The position numbers and the translations under genes were made by a program. The notes beneath the pieces were generated by a model. The model ran no database searches. It worked only from the letters and a program-made list of their open reading frames with translations, and was not told the origin of the DNA. 64,000 bases of DNA, from NCBI GenBank assembly GCA_035342095.1, contig DAOQWL010000025.1:1-64000 (forward strand). Reading direction: 5' to 3'. This stretch comes from PLanc-01 sp035342095 (GTDB lineage Bacteria > Planctomycetota > Phycisphaerae > Sedimentisphaerales > Anaerobacaceae). This document shows positions 32,647 to 40,973 of the stretch, one piece after another. The first letter of the stretch is position 1; each line of letters opens with the position of its first letter.

Positions 32647-33089
32647 CCTGCCAGGATCACAAAGACCTCATGATGGCCTACCTGGACAATGAACTGGACG
32701 AGCAGCAGAAGCGAGCCTTCGAAGAGCATCTGGCCCGTTGTCCAGATTGCACGCAGGAACTGGCCCAGTTTCGCAAGCTCAAACGGATGACCGATTGCGT
32801 GGCCTTCGTCGAGCCGGAGGATCGGGTCTGGGAGCAATACTGGAACAACGTCTACAACCGGATCGAGCGGAGCGCGGGCTGGATCCTGTTCTCCATCGCG
32901 GCGATTGCCCTGCTCATCTGCGGGGGCTTCAAGCTCATCGAGAGCCTCGTTCGGGACCCGACCGTCGGCGTCGTCATGAAAATCGGCCTACTGGCCCTTC
33001 TGGGCGGATTGGTTATACTATTCGTTTCCGTGCTGCGGGAACGGGTGTACTTCTGGAGCCGGGACCGCTACAGAGACGTCAGGAGGTAA
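32643..33089 (+). CDS. Anti-sigma factor with zf-HC2 zinc finger
   Basis: A 148-residue membrane anti-sigma factor. N-terminal zinc-binding domain: CQDHKDLMMAYLDNELDEQQ then HLARCPDC (H-x3-C-x2-C pattern), followed by a short linker and two hydrophobic segments (about 80-97 WILFSIAAIALLICGG; about 113-130 IGLLALLGGLVILFVSVL). It should hold the upstream ECF sigma factor at the inner membrane until a signal arrives. Translation is coupled by the ATGA overlap. Two membrane spans with a cytoplasmic C-terminus leave little periplasmic sensor, so signal input may come through the membrane or a partner. Confidence 0.85.
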   Translation: MTCQDHKDLMMAYLDNELDEQQKRAFEEHLARCPDCTQELAQFRKLKRMTDCVAFVEPEDRVWEQYWNNVYNRIERSAGWILFSIAAIALLICGGFKLIESLVRDPTVGVVMKIGLLALLGGLVILFVSVLRERVYFWSRDRYRDVRR

Positions 33090-33093
33090 TGCC

Positions 33094-33408
33094 ATGCTGC
33101 TGTCAACGACGGATACGATACCTGGAAAGACGATCACCAAGCACCTCGGCCTGGTCCGCGGCAACACGGTCCGCGCCCGACACGTGGGCAAGGACATCCT
33201 GGCGGGCCTGCGCAATCTGGTTGGCGGAGAGATCGCCGAGTACACCAAGCTGCTGGGCGAGTCGCGGGAGCAGGCCATCGACCGAATGGTCGAGCATGCA
33301 CAGGACCTCGGCGCCAATGCCATCGTTGGTCTGCGCTTCTCGACGTCGGAGGTCATGACGCACGCGGCGGAGATCCTCGTCTACGGCACCGCGGTCGTCG
33401 TCGAATAG
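33094..33408 (+). CDS. YbjQ / UPF0145 family protein
   Basis: A 104-residue protein of the YbjQ family, marked by TTDTIPGKTITKHLGLVRGN at the start, then DILAGLRNLVGGEIAEYTKL, REQAIDRMVEHAQDLGANAI and a final AEILVYGTAVVVE strand. The family forms pentamers and is sometimes called heavy-metal-binding, but its function is not established. It starts 4 nt after the anti-sigma gene and so belongs to the sigma/anti-sigma operon, which makes it a candidate regulon member or third regulatory component. Confidence 0.85.
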   Translation: MLLSTTDTIPGKTITKHLGLVRGNTVRARHVGKDILAGLRNLVGGEIAEYTKLLGESREQAIDRMVEHAQDLGANAIVGLRFSTSEVMTHAAEILVYGTAVVVE

Positions 33409-33439
33409 GAGTCCGTACACACAATCGCGGAAGAATACG

Positions 33440-34891
33440 ATGAAGGTCGTGCGAGCGAGTATCTGGGTCGTAACTGCGTTCTGCTTGATTGTGCCGGCGC
33501 TCCGGACGGAGGCCGGATCGGGCGATGCGAAAAGCCCCTCGCTCGAAGGCACTTGGCTGGGCACTCTGAAGGTGACGCCTACTGCTTCGCTGCGGCTCGT
33601 CTTCAACATCCAGGCCAAGCCCGACGGCTCATTCTCCGGCACGCTCGACAGTCTGGACCAGGGCGCGATGGGCCTGCCGATCAGTCGGATCGAGATCGAA
33701 AAGGACAAGGTCACCGTTGAGGCAAGCACGGTCGGCAGCCGTTACGAGGGAACGATGAACGCAGAAGGTTCCGAAATCAACGGCAAGTGGACCCAGGGGC
33801 CCGCCTCACTGGATTTGCTGTTGAAGCGGGTGAAGGAAGCCCCCAAGCCCAAGGAGTTCAAGAGGCCCCAGGAGCCCAAACGACCCTATCCATATCGGGA
33901 CGAGGAAGTAACATACCAGAACGCCAGAGACGGCGTGACCTTGGCCGGGACACTGACGATGCCGACCGAGGCCGGGCCCTTCCCGGCGGTGCTGCTGATC
34001 ACCGGCTCCGGCCGAGAGGACCGGGATGAAGCCCTATTCGGGCACCGTCCGTTCCTGGTCCTGGCGGATTACCTGACCCGACGAGGAATCGCGGTGCTCC
34101 GTGTGGACGACCGCGGGGCGGGCGGCTCCACGGGCGACACCTCCCAGGCCACCAGCGAGGACTTCGCACGAGACGTCCTTGCAGGAGTCGAGTATCTCAA
34201 GACCCGCAAGGAGATCAATCCCAAGCGGATCGGCCTGATCGGCCACAGCGAAGGCGGCATCATCGCACCCATGGTCGCAGTCCAATCCCACGACGTGGCG
34301 TTTATCGTCCTGATAGCGGGCACCGGAATCACCGGCGAACGGATCCTCCAAGGACAGATCGCCACCGTGCTCAAACTCGCAGACGCCGACCAGGCACAGA
34401 TCGACGCCGCCATCCAGAAGCAAGGACAGGAACTTGAGATCATCAAGCGGGAACCGGACCCCGAGCTTCGAAAACAGAAAGTCCGCAAAGCAATCGAGGA
34501 TGATCTGGCAAGACTCGACGAGGCGAGAAAGAACACAATCGACTACTCCGCCCTCGTGGAAGCCCATGTCACAAGATTCGCATCGCCGTGGCTGCGTTTC
34601 TTCATCCTGCACGATCCGGCGACCGTGCTGCGGAAGGTCAAGTGCCCGGTCCTGGCGATCAACGGCCAGCTCGACACGCAGGTCCTCGCGAAGGAGAATC
34701 TCCCTGCGATCGAGCAGGCCCTTCGCGAAGGGGGCAACACCCGGATCGTCATCAAGGAACTGCCTGGATTGAATCACCTGTTCCAGACGGCCAAGACCGG
34801 CGCCGGCGACGAGTACGCCCAGATCGAGGAGACGATGTCCCCGCTGGCCCTCGAGACCATCGCAGGATGGATGGCACAGCTTCAGCTATAG
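33440..34891 (+). CDS. Exported alpha/beta hydrolase
   Basis: A 483-residue protein with a signal peptide (about 1-23). Residues about 35-135 are a beta-rich N-terminal domain (LEGTWLGTLKVTPTASLRLV, SFSGTLDSLDQG). The hydrolase domain follows (about 155-483): oxyanion loop LLITGSGREDRD, VDDRGAGGSTGD, nucleophile elbow GLIGHSEGG, Asp in AINGQLDTQV and catalytic His in LPGLNHLFQ. This two-part form is common among secreted esterases/peptidases (S9-like) of planctomycetes and Bacteroidota. Substrate unknown. About 30 nt after the YbjQ gene and 12 nt before the FMN reductase. Confidence 0.85.
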   Translation: MKVVRASIWVVTAFCLIVPALRTEAGSGDAKSPSLEGTWLGTLKVTPTASLRLVFNIQAKPDGSFSGTLDSLDQGAMGLPISRIEIEKDKVTVEASTVGSRYEGTMNAEGSEINGKWTQGPASLDLLLKRVKEAPKPKEFKRPQEPKRPYPYRDEEVTYQNARDGVTLAGTLTMPTEAGPFPAVLLITGSGREDRDEALFGHRPFLVLADYLTRRGIAVLRVDDRGAGGSTGDTSQATSEDFARDVLAGVEYLKTRKEINPKRIGLIGHSEGGIIAPMVAVQSHDVAFIVLIAGTGITGERILQGQIATVLKLADADQAQIDAAIQKQGQELEIIKREPDPELRKQKVRKAIEDDLARLDEARKNTIDYSALVEAHVTRFASPWLRFFILHDPATVLRKVKCPVLAINGQLDTQVLAKENLPAIEQALREGGNTRIVIKELPGLNHLFQTAKTGAGDEYAQIEETMSPLALETIAGWMAQLQL

Positions 34892-34903
34892 GAGTCGGCA
34901 CTG

Positions 34904-35638
34904 ATGAAGGCAGTTGTGATCAACGGCAGTCCTCGCGGAGACAAGGGCAACACCGGTTTGATTCTGAACCCGTTCCTGGAGGGCATGAAGTCCGCGGGCG
35001 CGGAGGTCGAGGTCTTCGAGACCAAGGACATGAACGTCCGACCCTGCCAGGGCGAGTACGCCTGCTGGTTCCGCACGCCGGGCAGGTGCTTCCAGGAAGA
35101 CGATATGCAGAAGCTCCTGCCGGAACTGCTGACGGCCGATGTCCTGGTCCTGGCCACGCCGTTGTATGTGGATGGCATGACGGGACCGCTCAAGATGGTC
35201 GTGGACCGCATGATCCCGCTCGGCGAGCCGAAGATCGAGTATCGAGACGATCACTGCCGGCACCCCGGCCGCGCGACCGTCCAGGACAGGAAGCTGGCGC
35301 TCGTGTCGAATTGCGGCTTCTGGGAGCTGGACAACTTCGATGCACTGGTGAACCACGTCCAGGCCATCGCGAAGAACCTTGATGCGGTGTTCGCCGGCGC
35401 GCTGTTGCGCCCGCACGGTCCGGCGCTCAGGGCCATGCTCGACCAGGGCATCCCCGTCGCGGACGTGCTGGACGCCGCCCGGGACGCGGGTCGCCAGCTT
35501 GTTGAAACCGGATCGATCTCGACGGAAACGTTGGGCACGGTGAGCCGGCCGCTGTTGGCGCGAGACCAGTATGTCGCAATCGCCAATCAGGTGATCGCCC
35601 AGCGAGTGCAGCGCACCGCTCGGAATGCTACGGACTGA
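34904..35638 (+). CDS. NAD(P)H-dependent FMN reductase-like flavoprotein
   Basis: A 244-residue flavodoxin-fold protein. FMN phosphate loop INGSPRGDKGNTGLILNPF at the N-terminus, then DMNVRPCQGEYACWFRTPGR (Cys pair as in iron-sulfur flavoproteins), ATPLYVDGMTGPLKMVVDRM (flavin-contact strand) and a helical C-terminal extension of about 60 residues. Likely reduces quinones, metals or other small acceptors. ATG 34904 lies 12 nt after the hydrolase stop, with GGAG about 10 nt upstream. The partner acceptor is not evident from neighbours. Confidence 0.85.
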   Translation: MKAVVINGSPRGDKGNTGLILNPFLEGMKSAGAEVEVFETKDMNVRPCQGEYACWFRTPGRCFQEDDMQKLLPELLTADVLVLATPLYVDGMTGPLKMVVDRMIPLGEPKIEYRDDHCRHPGRATVQDRKLALVSNCGFWELDNFDALVNHVQAIAKNLDAVFAGALLRPHGPALRAMLDQGIPVADVLDAARDAGRQLVETGSISTETLGTVSRPLLARDQYVAIANQVIAQRVQRTARNATD

Positions 35639-35696
35639 GACCGTGCGTTTCGCGTCGTGAGTCTCTCTCGCAGGCATGTGATTGAAAGGGCTTTCG

Positions 35697-36155
35697 ATGG
35701 AAGCGTGGAGAGAATGGCTCAGGCCGGAGCTGATCTGGTTCTTCATTGGTCTGGTGCTGCTGTTCGCCGAGATGGCAGTGCCCGGATTCGTCGTCGCATT
35801 CTTCGGTCTCGGCGCCTGGGTTGTCGCGGCGGTCCACTTGTGTACCCCGCTGACCCTCAATCAGCAGTTGGCCCTGTTCATCATGGCCTCCGCCTTGTTG
35901 CTGGTGCTGGCCCGGAGCTGGCTCAAGAACGTGTTCGCGGGCTTCGTTGGCTCCCGCAGCGACGGGAGCGCGGACCTGGGTGAGTTCATTGGCCAGCGGG
36001 CCACGGTGATCGAGAGAATCTCTCCGAAGATGCCGGGCCGGGTCGAGTTCCATGGAAGTACCTGGCAGGCCCAAGCCGACGGAGAGATCGCGGAAGGCCG
36101 CACGGTCGAAGTCGTCGACAAGGACAATCTGACCCTCAGGGTCAAGCTCGTATAG
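35697..36155 (+). CDS. NfeD family membrane protein
   Basis: A 152-residue short NfeD: three hydrophobic segments (about 10-30 LIWFFIGLVLLFAEMAVPGF; 32-50; 58-78) and a C-terminal OB-fold (about 95-150, IGQRATVIERISPKMPGRVE to VEVVDKDNLTLRVKLV). NfeD proteins pair with SPFH proteins in membrane microdomains; the SPFH gene is indeed next, 113 nt downstream. ATG 35697 has AAAGGG 7 nt before it, better than the upstream in-frame TTG 35682. No N-terminal ClpP-like protease domain is present. Confidence 0.88.
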   Translation: MEAWREWLRPELIWFFIGLVLLFAEMAVPGFVVAFFGLGAWVVAAVHLCTPLTLNQQLALFIMASALLLVLARSWLKNVFAGFVGSRSDGSADLGEFIGQRATVIERISPKMPGRVEFHGSTWQAQADGEIAEGRTVEVVDKDNLTLRVKLV

Positions 36156-36157
36156 AG

Positions 36158-36255
36158 AGTATGAAGTGTGATTGTTGATTCTTGATTGCTGATTTGAAGA
36201 GTCCGCTGCGCCTCTTACTTCACAGATCATACTTCAAACATCAAACTTCTGTTGA
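36158..36255. repeat. AT-rich inverted repeat between nfeD and the SPFH gene
   Basis: agtatgaagtgtgattgttg on the left is mirrored by atcatacttcaaacatcaaac on the right, with gattcttgattgctgattt units between. It belongs to the same AT-rich style as the elements near 58.1 and 62.9 kb. Confidence 0.5.
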
Positions 36256-36268
36256 AGGGGAGCTTCTT

Positions 36269-37219
36269 ATGCTTGCAGAGATCGTGAACCCGTTGACAAT
36301 CATCTTGATCGCCTTGCTGGTTTTCGTGTCCATCGTCTTCGTGCGGATGGTCCGCATCGTTCCGCAGAAGCAGGCCTACATCATCGAGCGGCTGGGGAAG
36401 TACGCGACGACGCTCGAGGCCGGCTTCCACGTGCTGGTGCCGCTGCTCGACCGGGTCGCCTACAAGCACACGCTCAAAGAGCAGGCGATCGACGTCCCGC
36501 CGCAACAGTGCATCACGAAGGACAACATCGCGGTCGAGGTCGACGGCATCCTTTATATGCAGGTCGTCGATCCCAAGCTCGCCTCCTACGGCATCGACAA
36601 CTACCGGTTCGCCTCCATCCAGCTCGCGCAGACCACGATGCGAAGCGTCATGGGCAAGCTGGACCTCGACAAGACCTTCGAAGAGCGAGAGAACATCAAC
36701 TGCGTGATCGTCGGCGCGGTGGACAAGGCCTCCGAGCCGTGGGGGATCAAGGTCACGCGGTACGAGGTGAAAAACATCATGCCGCCGCAGAGCATCAAGG
36801 ACGCCATGGAGAAGCAGATGCGCGCCGAGCGAGAGAAACGTGCGGAAATCGCGGTCTCCGAGGGCGACCGCCAGGCCAAGATCAACCGGGCCGAGGGCGA
36901 GCGACAGGAGATGATCGCCCGCTCGGAGGGCGACAAGCAGCGGCGCATCAACGAAGCCGAGGGCCGGGCGGTGGAGATCCTCCGAGTGGCCGAGGCGACC
37001 GCCGACGGCATTCGCAAGATCGCGGCCGCCATCCACGACAAAGGCGGCGCCGAGGCGGTCAATCTGCGGATCGCCGAGCAGTACCTCAGCGAATTCGGCA
37101 AGCTGGCCAAGACGAACAACTCGATGATCGTCCCGTCGAACCTGGCGGACATCGCCGGCGTGATCCAGATGGCCACGTCCGTGATCCGTCCTTCGGTCGA
37201 AGCCCCGGCTGGCTCGTAG
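36269..37219 (+). CDS. SPFH / band 7 (paraslipin, QmcA-like) membrane protein
   Basis: A 316-residue stomatin-like protein. One N-terminal membrane segment (about 9-27), the SPFH domain (about 28-185: IVPQKQAYIIERLGKYATTL, ITKDNIAVEVDGILYMQVVD, TTMRSVMGKLDLDKTFEERE) and a long Glu/Arg/Ala-rich coiled coil (about 185-265) that drives oligomer assembly. It is the natural partner of the upstream NfeD. ATG 36269 follows AAGGGGAGC; the frame is open 87 nt further up through a repeat-like region without similarity. The stop codon TAG is immediately followed by palindromic-element sequence. Confidence 0.9.
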   Translation: MLAEIVNPLTIILIALLVFVSIVFVRMVRIVPQKQAYIIERLGKYATTLEAGFHVLVPLLDRVAYKHTLKEQAIDVPPQQCITKDNIAVEVDGILYMQVVDPKLASYGIDNYRFASIQLAQTTMRSVMGKLDLDKTFEERENINCVIVGAVDKASEPWGIKVTRYEVKNIMPPQSIKDAMEKQMRAEREKRAEIAVSEGDRQAKINRAEGERQEMIARSEGDKQRRINEAEGRAVEILRVAEATADGIRKIAAAIHDKGGAEAVNLRIAEQYLSEFGKLAKTNNSMIVPSNLADIAGVIQMATSVIRPSVEAPAGS

Positions 37220-37237
37220 CGTGCCCGTCAGAGCACA

Positions 37238-37343
37238 TCGTAGCACGGGCATCTTGTCCCCACATCGCTACGGGCAGGACGCCCGTGGTACTCACGCCCC
37301 AGGCGGCCGTGCTATGAAACGCCTTACGGCGTCACTACGAACG
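37238..37343. repeat. GILPV-type palindromic element, composite
   Basis: Starts cgtagcacgggcatcttgtc, contains gctacgggcaggacgcccgt and ends with the arm gaaacgccttacggcgtc then actacgaacg. Larger than most copies and possibly two elements joined. Confidence 0.8.
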
Positions 37344-37466
37344 CGCGTGACAGATGCCCCTGTCCCCACACCTTGGCGCTTGGCGTCCTTGGGTTTTTAC
37401 GCAAAAAACGCAAGAGCGCCAAGCGCCAGACACATAGGACGCCAACAGGACAGTCGTCGCGACTCT

Positions 37467-37550
37467 GTCATTCCTGCGCCAAGCAGGAATCCAGGAACTG
37501 CGGGATGGGGCGCGACCTGATGAGTGGATTCCCGCTTCCGCGGGAATGAC
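37467..37550. repeat. GTCATTCC-ended palindromic element
   Basis: Left arm gtcattcctgcgccaagcag + gaat and right arm attcccgcttccgcgggaat + gac; the ends are inverted copies of each other and each arm is itself a hairpin. A single arm of this type occurs at 48424-48447. Confidence 0.75.
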
Positions 37551-37678
37551 ACCCGAACACGCGGGCATTTTGCCCTTTGCACGGGTTGCGAGGATGGGTA
37601 AGCTATCGGTATCGGTCGCGTCGCCGGTTTGGTGAGAGCCGGGACCGCGGCGGCCTGCACGAAGAAGGAGAATGAGCC

Positions 37679-39202
37679 ATGAAGCCGAACGCCCCCGTCC
37701 CCACGAGTGACCTGAATCGTCGCCAATTCCTCGCGGCCTCCAGCGCCGCGATGGCCTTCAGCGTGGTGCCGAGCCACGTGATGGCGGGGTCGAAGAGCAT
37801 CCCGCCGAGCGAGAAGATCAACGTCGCCTACATCGGCGCCGGGACGCAGGGGATTCGCCAGCTCATCGAGGCCCTGCCCAAGCAGGATCTCAAGATCACC
37901 TGCGTGTGCGATCCGAACACCGACAGCACGGATTACGTCGAGTGGGGGCGCAACGAGATTCGCGACAAGGTCCGCGCGTTTCTCAAAAAGCCCGCGTGGG
38001 GCGAAGGCGTCGCCGGCTGCCGGTGCGGGCGGGAAGTGGGACGTGAGATCATCGAGAGCTACTACGGCATGGGCACGCCCTCCGGCCAGTACAAAGGCTG
38101 CGCCACCTACACGGACTTCCGCGAGCTGCTGGCCAAAGAGACGGACGTCGATGCCCTGTACATCATGACGCCCGAGCACCTGCACGGCACGATCGCGGTG
38201 GCCGCGATGAACAAGGGCAAGCACGTGATCCAGCACAAGACGCTGGCGAACGTGCTGTACGAAGCCCGCCTCTCGCGCGACACCGCTCGCAAGACCGGCG
38301 TGGCGACGCACATGTTCTGCTCCGCGGGCATCGGCTCGACCGCGACGATTGCCGAGTGGATCGGCGCCGGCGCGATCGGCGACGTCCGCGAGGTCCACAA
38401 CTGGTCGACGCGTCCCTTCTGGCCGCAGGGCATGATGGAGCTGCCGAAGGACAAGCCGCCCGTGCCGAAGGGACTCGATTGGGACCTCTGGCTCGGGCCC
38501 GTCCCGCAGCGGCCGTACCATCCCGACTACACGCACGCGGTCTTTCGAGGCTGGGTCGATTTCGGCAGCGGCGCGCTGGGCGACATGGGCAACTACAGCT
38601 TCTTCCAGATCTGGAAGGTCCTCAAGCTCGGCACGCCGACGACGGTCGAAGCCTTCGCCAGCCAGTACTGGGCCATCATCGACCACCTCTGGAAGAAGCA
38701 GGTGAACATGGTCTCCTTCCCTCAGGCGAGTGCGGTCCATTTCGAGTTCCCCGCGCGGGAGGGCAAGCCGCCGGTGTCGGTACACTGGTACGATGGCGGG
38801 ATGCGACCGCCGAAGCCCGCGGAATTGGAGGAGGACGGTCTGGACATGCCCGAGGAAGGGATGCTGTTCGTCGGGGACCAGGGCAAGCTCCTGGGCGGAT
38901 TCATGGGCGATGAGCCCAGGCTGATCCCTGCCAAGAGGATGCAGGCGTTCGTGAAGCCGCCCCAGACCCTGCCCCGGCCGATCGGCGAGTTGGATCAGTG
39001 GATTCGAGCCTGTCGCGGCGTGCAGCCCTCCGACGCCAGCTTCGAGAACGTCTATCCGTTCGCGGAAACGATTGCCCTGGGCGATATCGCTCTGCGGGTG
39101 GACAAGAAGCTGCACTGGGACACTGCCAAGATGGAGTTCACGAATTCGCCGGAGGCCAACAAGCTCCTCCGCCGGGAATATCGCAGAGGTTGGGAGTTGT
39201 AG
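37679..39202 (+). CDS. Tat-exported Gfo/Idh/MocA family oxidoreductase
   Basis: A 507-residue NAD(P)-dependent sugar-type dehydrogenase. Tat signal NRRQFLAASSAAMAFSVV (about 13-30), Rossmann motif VAYIGAGTQG (about 50), EHLHGTIAVAAMNKGKHV (the EKP-like step reads QHKTLAN here, with Lys kept) and the C-terminal alpha/beta domain with WDLWLGPVPQRPYHPDYTHA and GSGALGDMGNY. Planctomycetes carry many of these exported paralogues, usually for sugar derivative modification. AAGGAG precedes the ATG. First of three consecutive Tat substrates. Confidence 0.88.
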   Translation: MKPNAPVPTSDLNRRQFLAASSAAMAFSVVPSHVMAGSKSIPPSEKINVAYIGAGTQGIRQLIEALPKQDLKITCVCDPNTDSTDYVEWGRNEIRDKVRAFLKKPAWGEGVAGCRCGREVGREIIESYYGMGTPSGQYKGCATYTDFRELLAKETDVDALYIMTPEHLHGTIAVAAMNKGKHVIQHKTLANVLYEARLSRDTARKTGVATHMFCSAGIGSTATIAEWIGAGAIGDVREVHNWSTRPFWPQGMMELPKDKPPVPKGLDWDLWLGPVPQRPYHPDYTHAVFRGWVDFGSGALGDMGNYSFFQIWKVLKLGTPTTVEAFASQYWAIIDHLWKKQVNMVSFPQASAVHFEFPAREGKPPVSVHWYDGGMRPPKPAELEEDGLDMPEEGMLFVGDQGKLLGGFMGDEPRLIPAKRMQAFVKPPQTLPRPIGELDQWIRACRGVQPSDASFENVYPFAETIALGDIALRVDKKLHWDTAKMEFTNSPEANKLLRREYRRGWEL

Positions 39203-39204
39203 CT

Positions 39205-39231
39205 CGTAGTGACGCCGTAAGGCGTTATCTT
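39205..39231. repeat. Partial palindromic element
   Basis: cgtagtgacgccgtaaggcg + ttatctt: the outer arm of a GILPV-type element, starting 3 nt after the stop codon of the preceding gene. Confidence 0.6.
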
Positions 39232-39271
39232 CCTTGGCAAGAGACGCGATCGGAATCGAAGGGGAAGTCGT

Positions 39272-40810
39272 ATGGACAGAACGCAAGCTGCGACGACACG
39301 GCGGGAATTCATCAAGGTGCTGGGTGCTGGCGCTGCGACGTGCCTTGTCGGGCGGGCGCTGGCCGACGAGGGCAGGCCCGCGATTGTCGTGGACCCCAAG
39401 CCGAAGTTCGAGCTGTCTCCCTATCTGTACATGCAGTTCATGGAGCCGCTCGGCGTCACCGACAGCTCGGTCGACGCTGCCTGGGACTTCAACAGGGACT
39501 GCTGGCGCGAGGACGTCATCGAGGTGACGAAGGAACTGGCGCCGACGCTGCTGCGGTGGGGTGGATGCTTCTGCTCCTACTACCGCTGGAAGGAAGGCGT
39601 CGGTCCGCTGAACCGTCGGCCCCCGATGGTGAACCTCCTGTGGGGCGGGCTGTACAACAACCAGGTCGGGACGCATGAGTTCGTCGATTTCTGCCGAAGG
39701 ACGGGGGTGGACCCGCTTCTCGTCATCAACTTCGAATCGGATGGTCGGGCATACTGGGCCCGTTCGCCCAAAGGGGACATCCGCTCGGGCGACGCCATCG
39801 AGGCGGGCGAGTGGGTCGCCTACTGCAACGACCCCGCGAACGAACTGCGTCGGCAGCACGGCGTCTCCGAGCCCTACGGCGTGCGGCTCTGGCAGATCGG
39901 CAATGAGACCTCCTACGAGCCGAACGGATTCAGCGTGGAGACCGCGGCGAAGAAGACCGTCGAGTTCGCCAGGGCCATGCGAAAGGCCGACCCGAGCATC
40001 CACCTCATCGGCTGGGGCGACAGCGGGTGGGCCGAGCGAATGGCTGAGGTAGCAGGCGAGCACCTCCAGTACCTTGCCTTCCACAACGGCTTCGGTCCCG
40101 GCGGGGAGGATTCGCCCTTGCGCGGGATCGAGTACCGCAAAGACCCCGCCCGCACCTGGGAGTACCTGATGCGGACGTACAAGGAGCAGGAGCGTCGGAT
40201 CGCGGACATGCGGTCGCAGGTCGCGAAGTCCCGCATCCCGCTGGCGATGACCGAGTGCCACTACGGCCTCCCTGGGCGGAACCGATGCGAGGTCCTCTCG
40301 ACCTGGGCGGCAGGCGTCGCCAACGCACGCATGCTGAACGTCCACGAGCGCAATGGCGACATCCTGAAGATCGCGACGCTCGCGGACTTCTGTGGCACGC
40401 GCTGGCAGAACAACGCGATCATGATCCCGGTCCCCGGTGGCGACTCGTACATGATGCCCGTGGCGCTCGTGATGGCCTTGTACCGTCACCACAGCGGCCG
40501 GGACGCGGTGACTGTGACGAAGACGCCCGACGGACTCGACGTGACCGCCAGCCGGACCGGCGACCGCGTCTACCTGCACGTCGTGAACACCCATCGCGAG
40601 CGATCCGTCACGACGCGATTGGCCGTCGAAGGTCTGAGTGTACGGTCGGGGCAGGTCTTCGAGCTGGCCGCAGACCCCGAGTTCGAGGTGATCCAGACCC
40701 AGGCCCGCGAGATCCAGCCGGTCCGAAAGGATCTGCCCTCGACCGGCCTCTGGACCTTCCCGCCGGCCTCGGTGTCCGCGGTGGAGTTGGACGGGGTCGC
40801 ACGCACATAA
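39272..40810 (+). CDS. Tat-exported GH51-like glycoside hydrolase (alpha-L-arabinofuranosidase type)
   Basis: A 512-residue exported enzyme. Tat signal TRREFIKVLGAGAATCLV (about 9-26). The clan GH-A barrel has TLLRWGGCFCSYYRWKEGVG near residue 92, acid/base Glu in WQIGNETSYEP (about 213), LAFHNGFGPGG, and nucleophile Glu in MTECHYGLPG (about 330). The C-terminal beta-sandwich (TGDRVYLHVVNTHRERSVTT) is typical of GH51. Likely cleaves arabinofuranosides or related side chains. It sits between the Gfo/Idh/MocA and esterase genes. The distance from characterised GH51 members cannot be judged here. Confidence 0.75.
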   Translation: MDRTQAATTRREFIKVLGAGAATCLVGRALADEGRPAIVVDPKPKFELSPYLYMQFMEPLGVTDSSVDAAWDFNRDCWREDVIEVTKELAPTLLRWGGCFCSYYRWKEGVGPLNRRPPMVNLLWGGLYNNQVGTHEFVDFCRRTGVDPLLVINFESDGRAYWARSPKGDIRSGDAIEAGEWVAYCNDPANELRRQHGVSEPYGVRLWQIGNETSYEPNGFSVETAAKKTVEFARAMRKADPSIHLIGWGDSGWAERMAEVAGEHLQYLAFHNGFGPGGEDSPLRGIEYRKDPARTWEYLMRTYKEQERRIADMRSQVAKSRIPLAMTECHYGLPGRNRCEVLSTWAAGVANARMLNVHERNGDILKIATLADFCGTRWQNNAIMIPVPGGDSYMMPVALVMALYRHHSGRDAVTVTKTPDGLDVTASRTGDRVYLHVVNTHRERSVTTRLAVEGLSVRSGQVFELAADPEFEVIQTQAREIQPVRKDLPSTGLWTFPPASVSAVELDGVART

Positions 40811-40879
40811 TGCTATGACCATTCCAGGAATCCAGGACCCACAGAATGCGAACGGTCCCGCGGCCGGGGAGCAAGTTCA

Positions 40880-40959
40880 TAGTGACGCCGCAAGGCGTTT
40901 CCGTAGCATGGGCATCTTGCCCATGATTCAAGATCACGGGCAGGATGCCCGTGCTACGA
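40880..40959. repeat. GILPV-type palindromic element upstream of the esterase gene
   Basis: Arm agtgacgccgcaaggcgttt, then gcatgggcatcttgcccatg and gatcacgggcaggatgcccg + tgctacg. It ends 14 nt before the start codon; the Shine-Dalgarno AGGGAGG follows directly. Confidence 0.8.
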
Positions 40960-40973
40960 AAGGGAGGAAACAG

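Larger units (their letters stand above)
37220..37678. other. Repeat-rich intergenic stretch
   Basis: No gene seen. Two element families lie side by side: the GILPV type (37238-37343) and a GTCATTCC-ended type (37467-37550). Between them is cttggcgcttggcgtccttg, mirrored by aagagcgccaagcgccag. Confidence 0.6.

Noticed and set aside
37397..40822. Minus-strand open frame of 1141 codons opposite the Gfo/Idh/MocA and GH51-like genes
   Set aside because: Composition is His/Arg/Asp/Val-rich with no family motif, and it mirrors two well-supported plus-strand genes; a typical shadow in GC-rich DNA.
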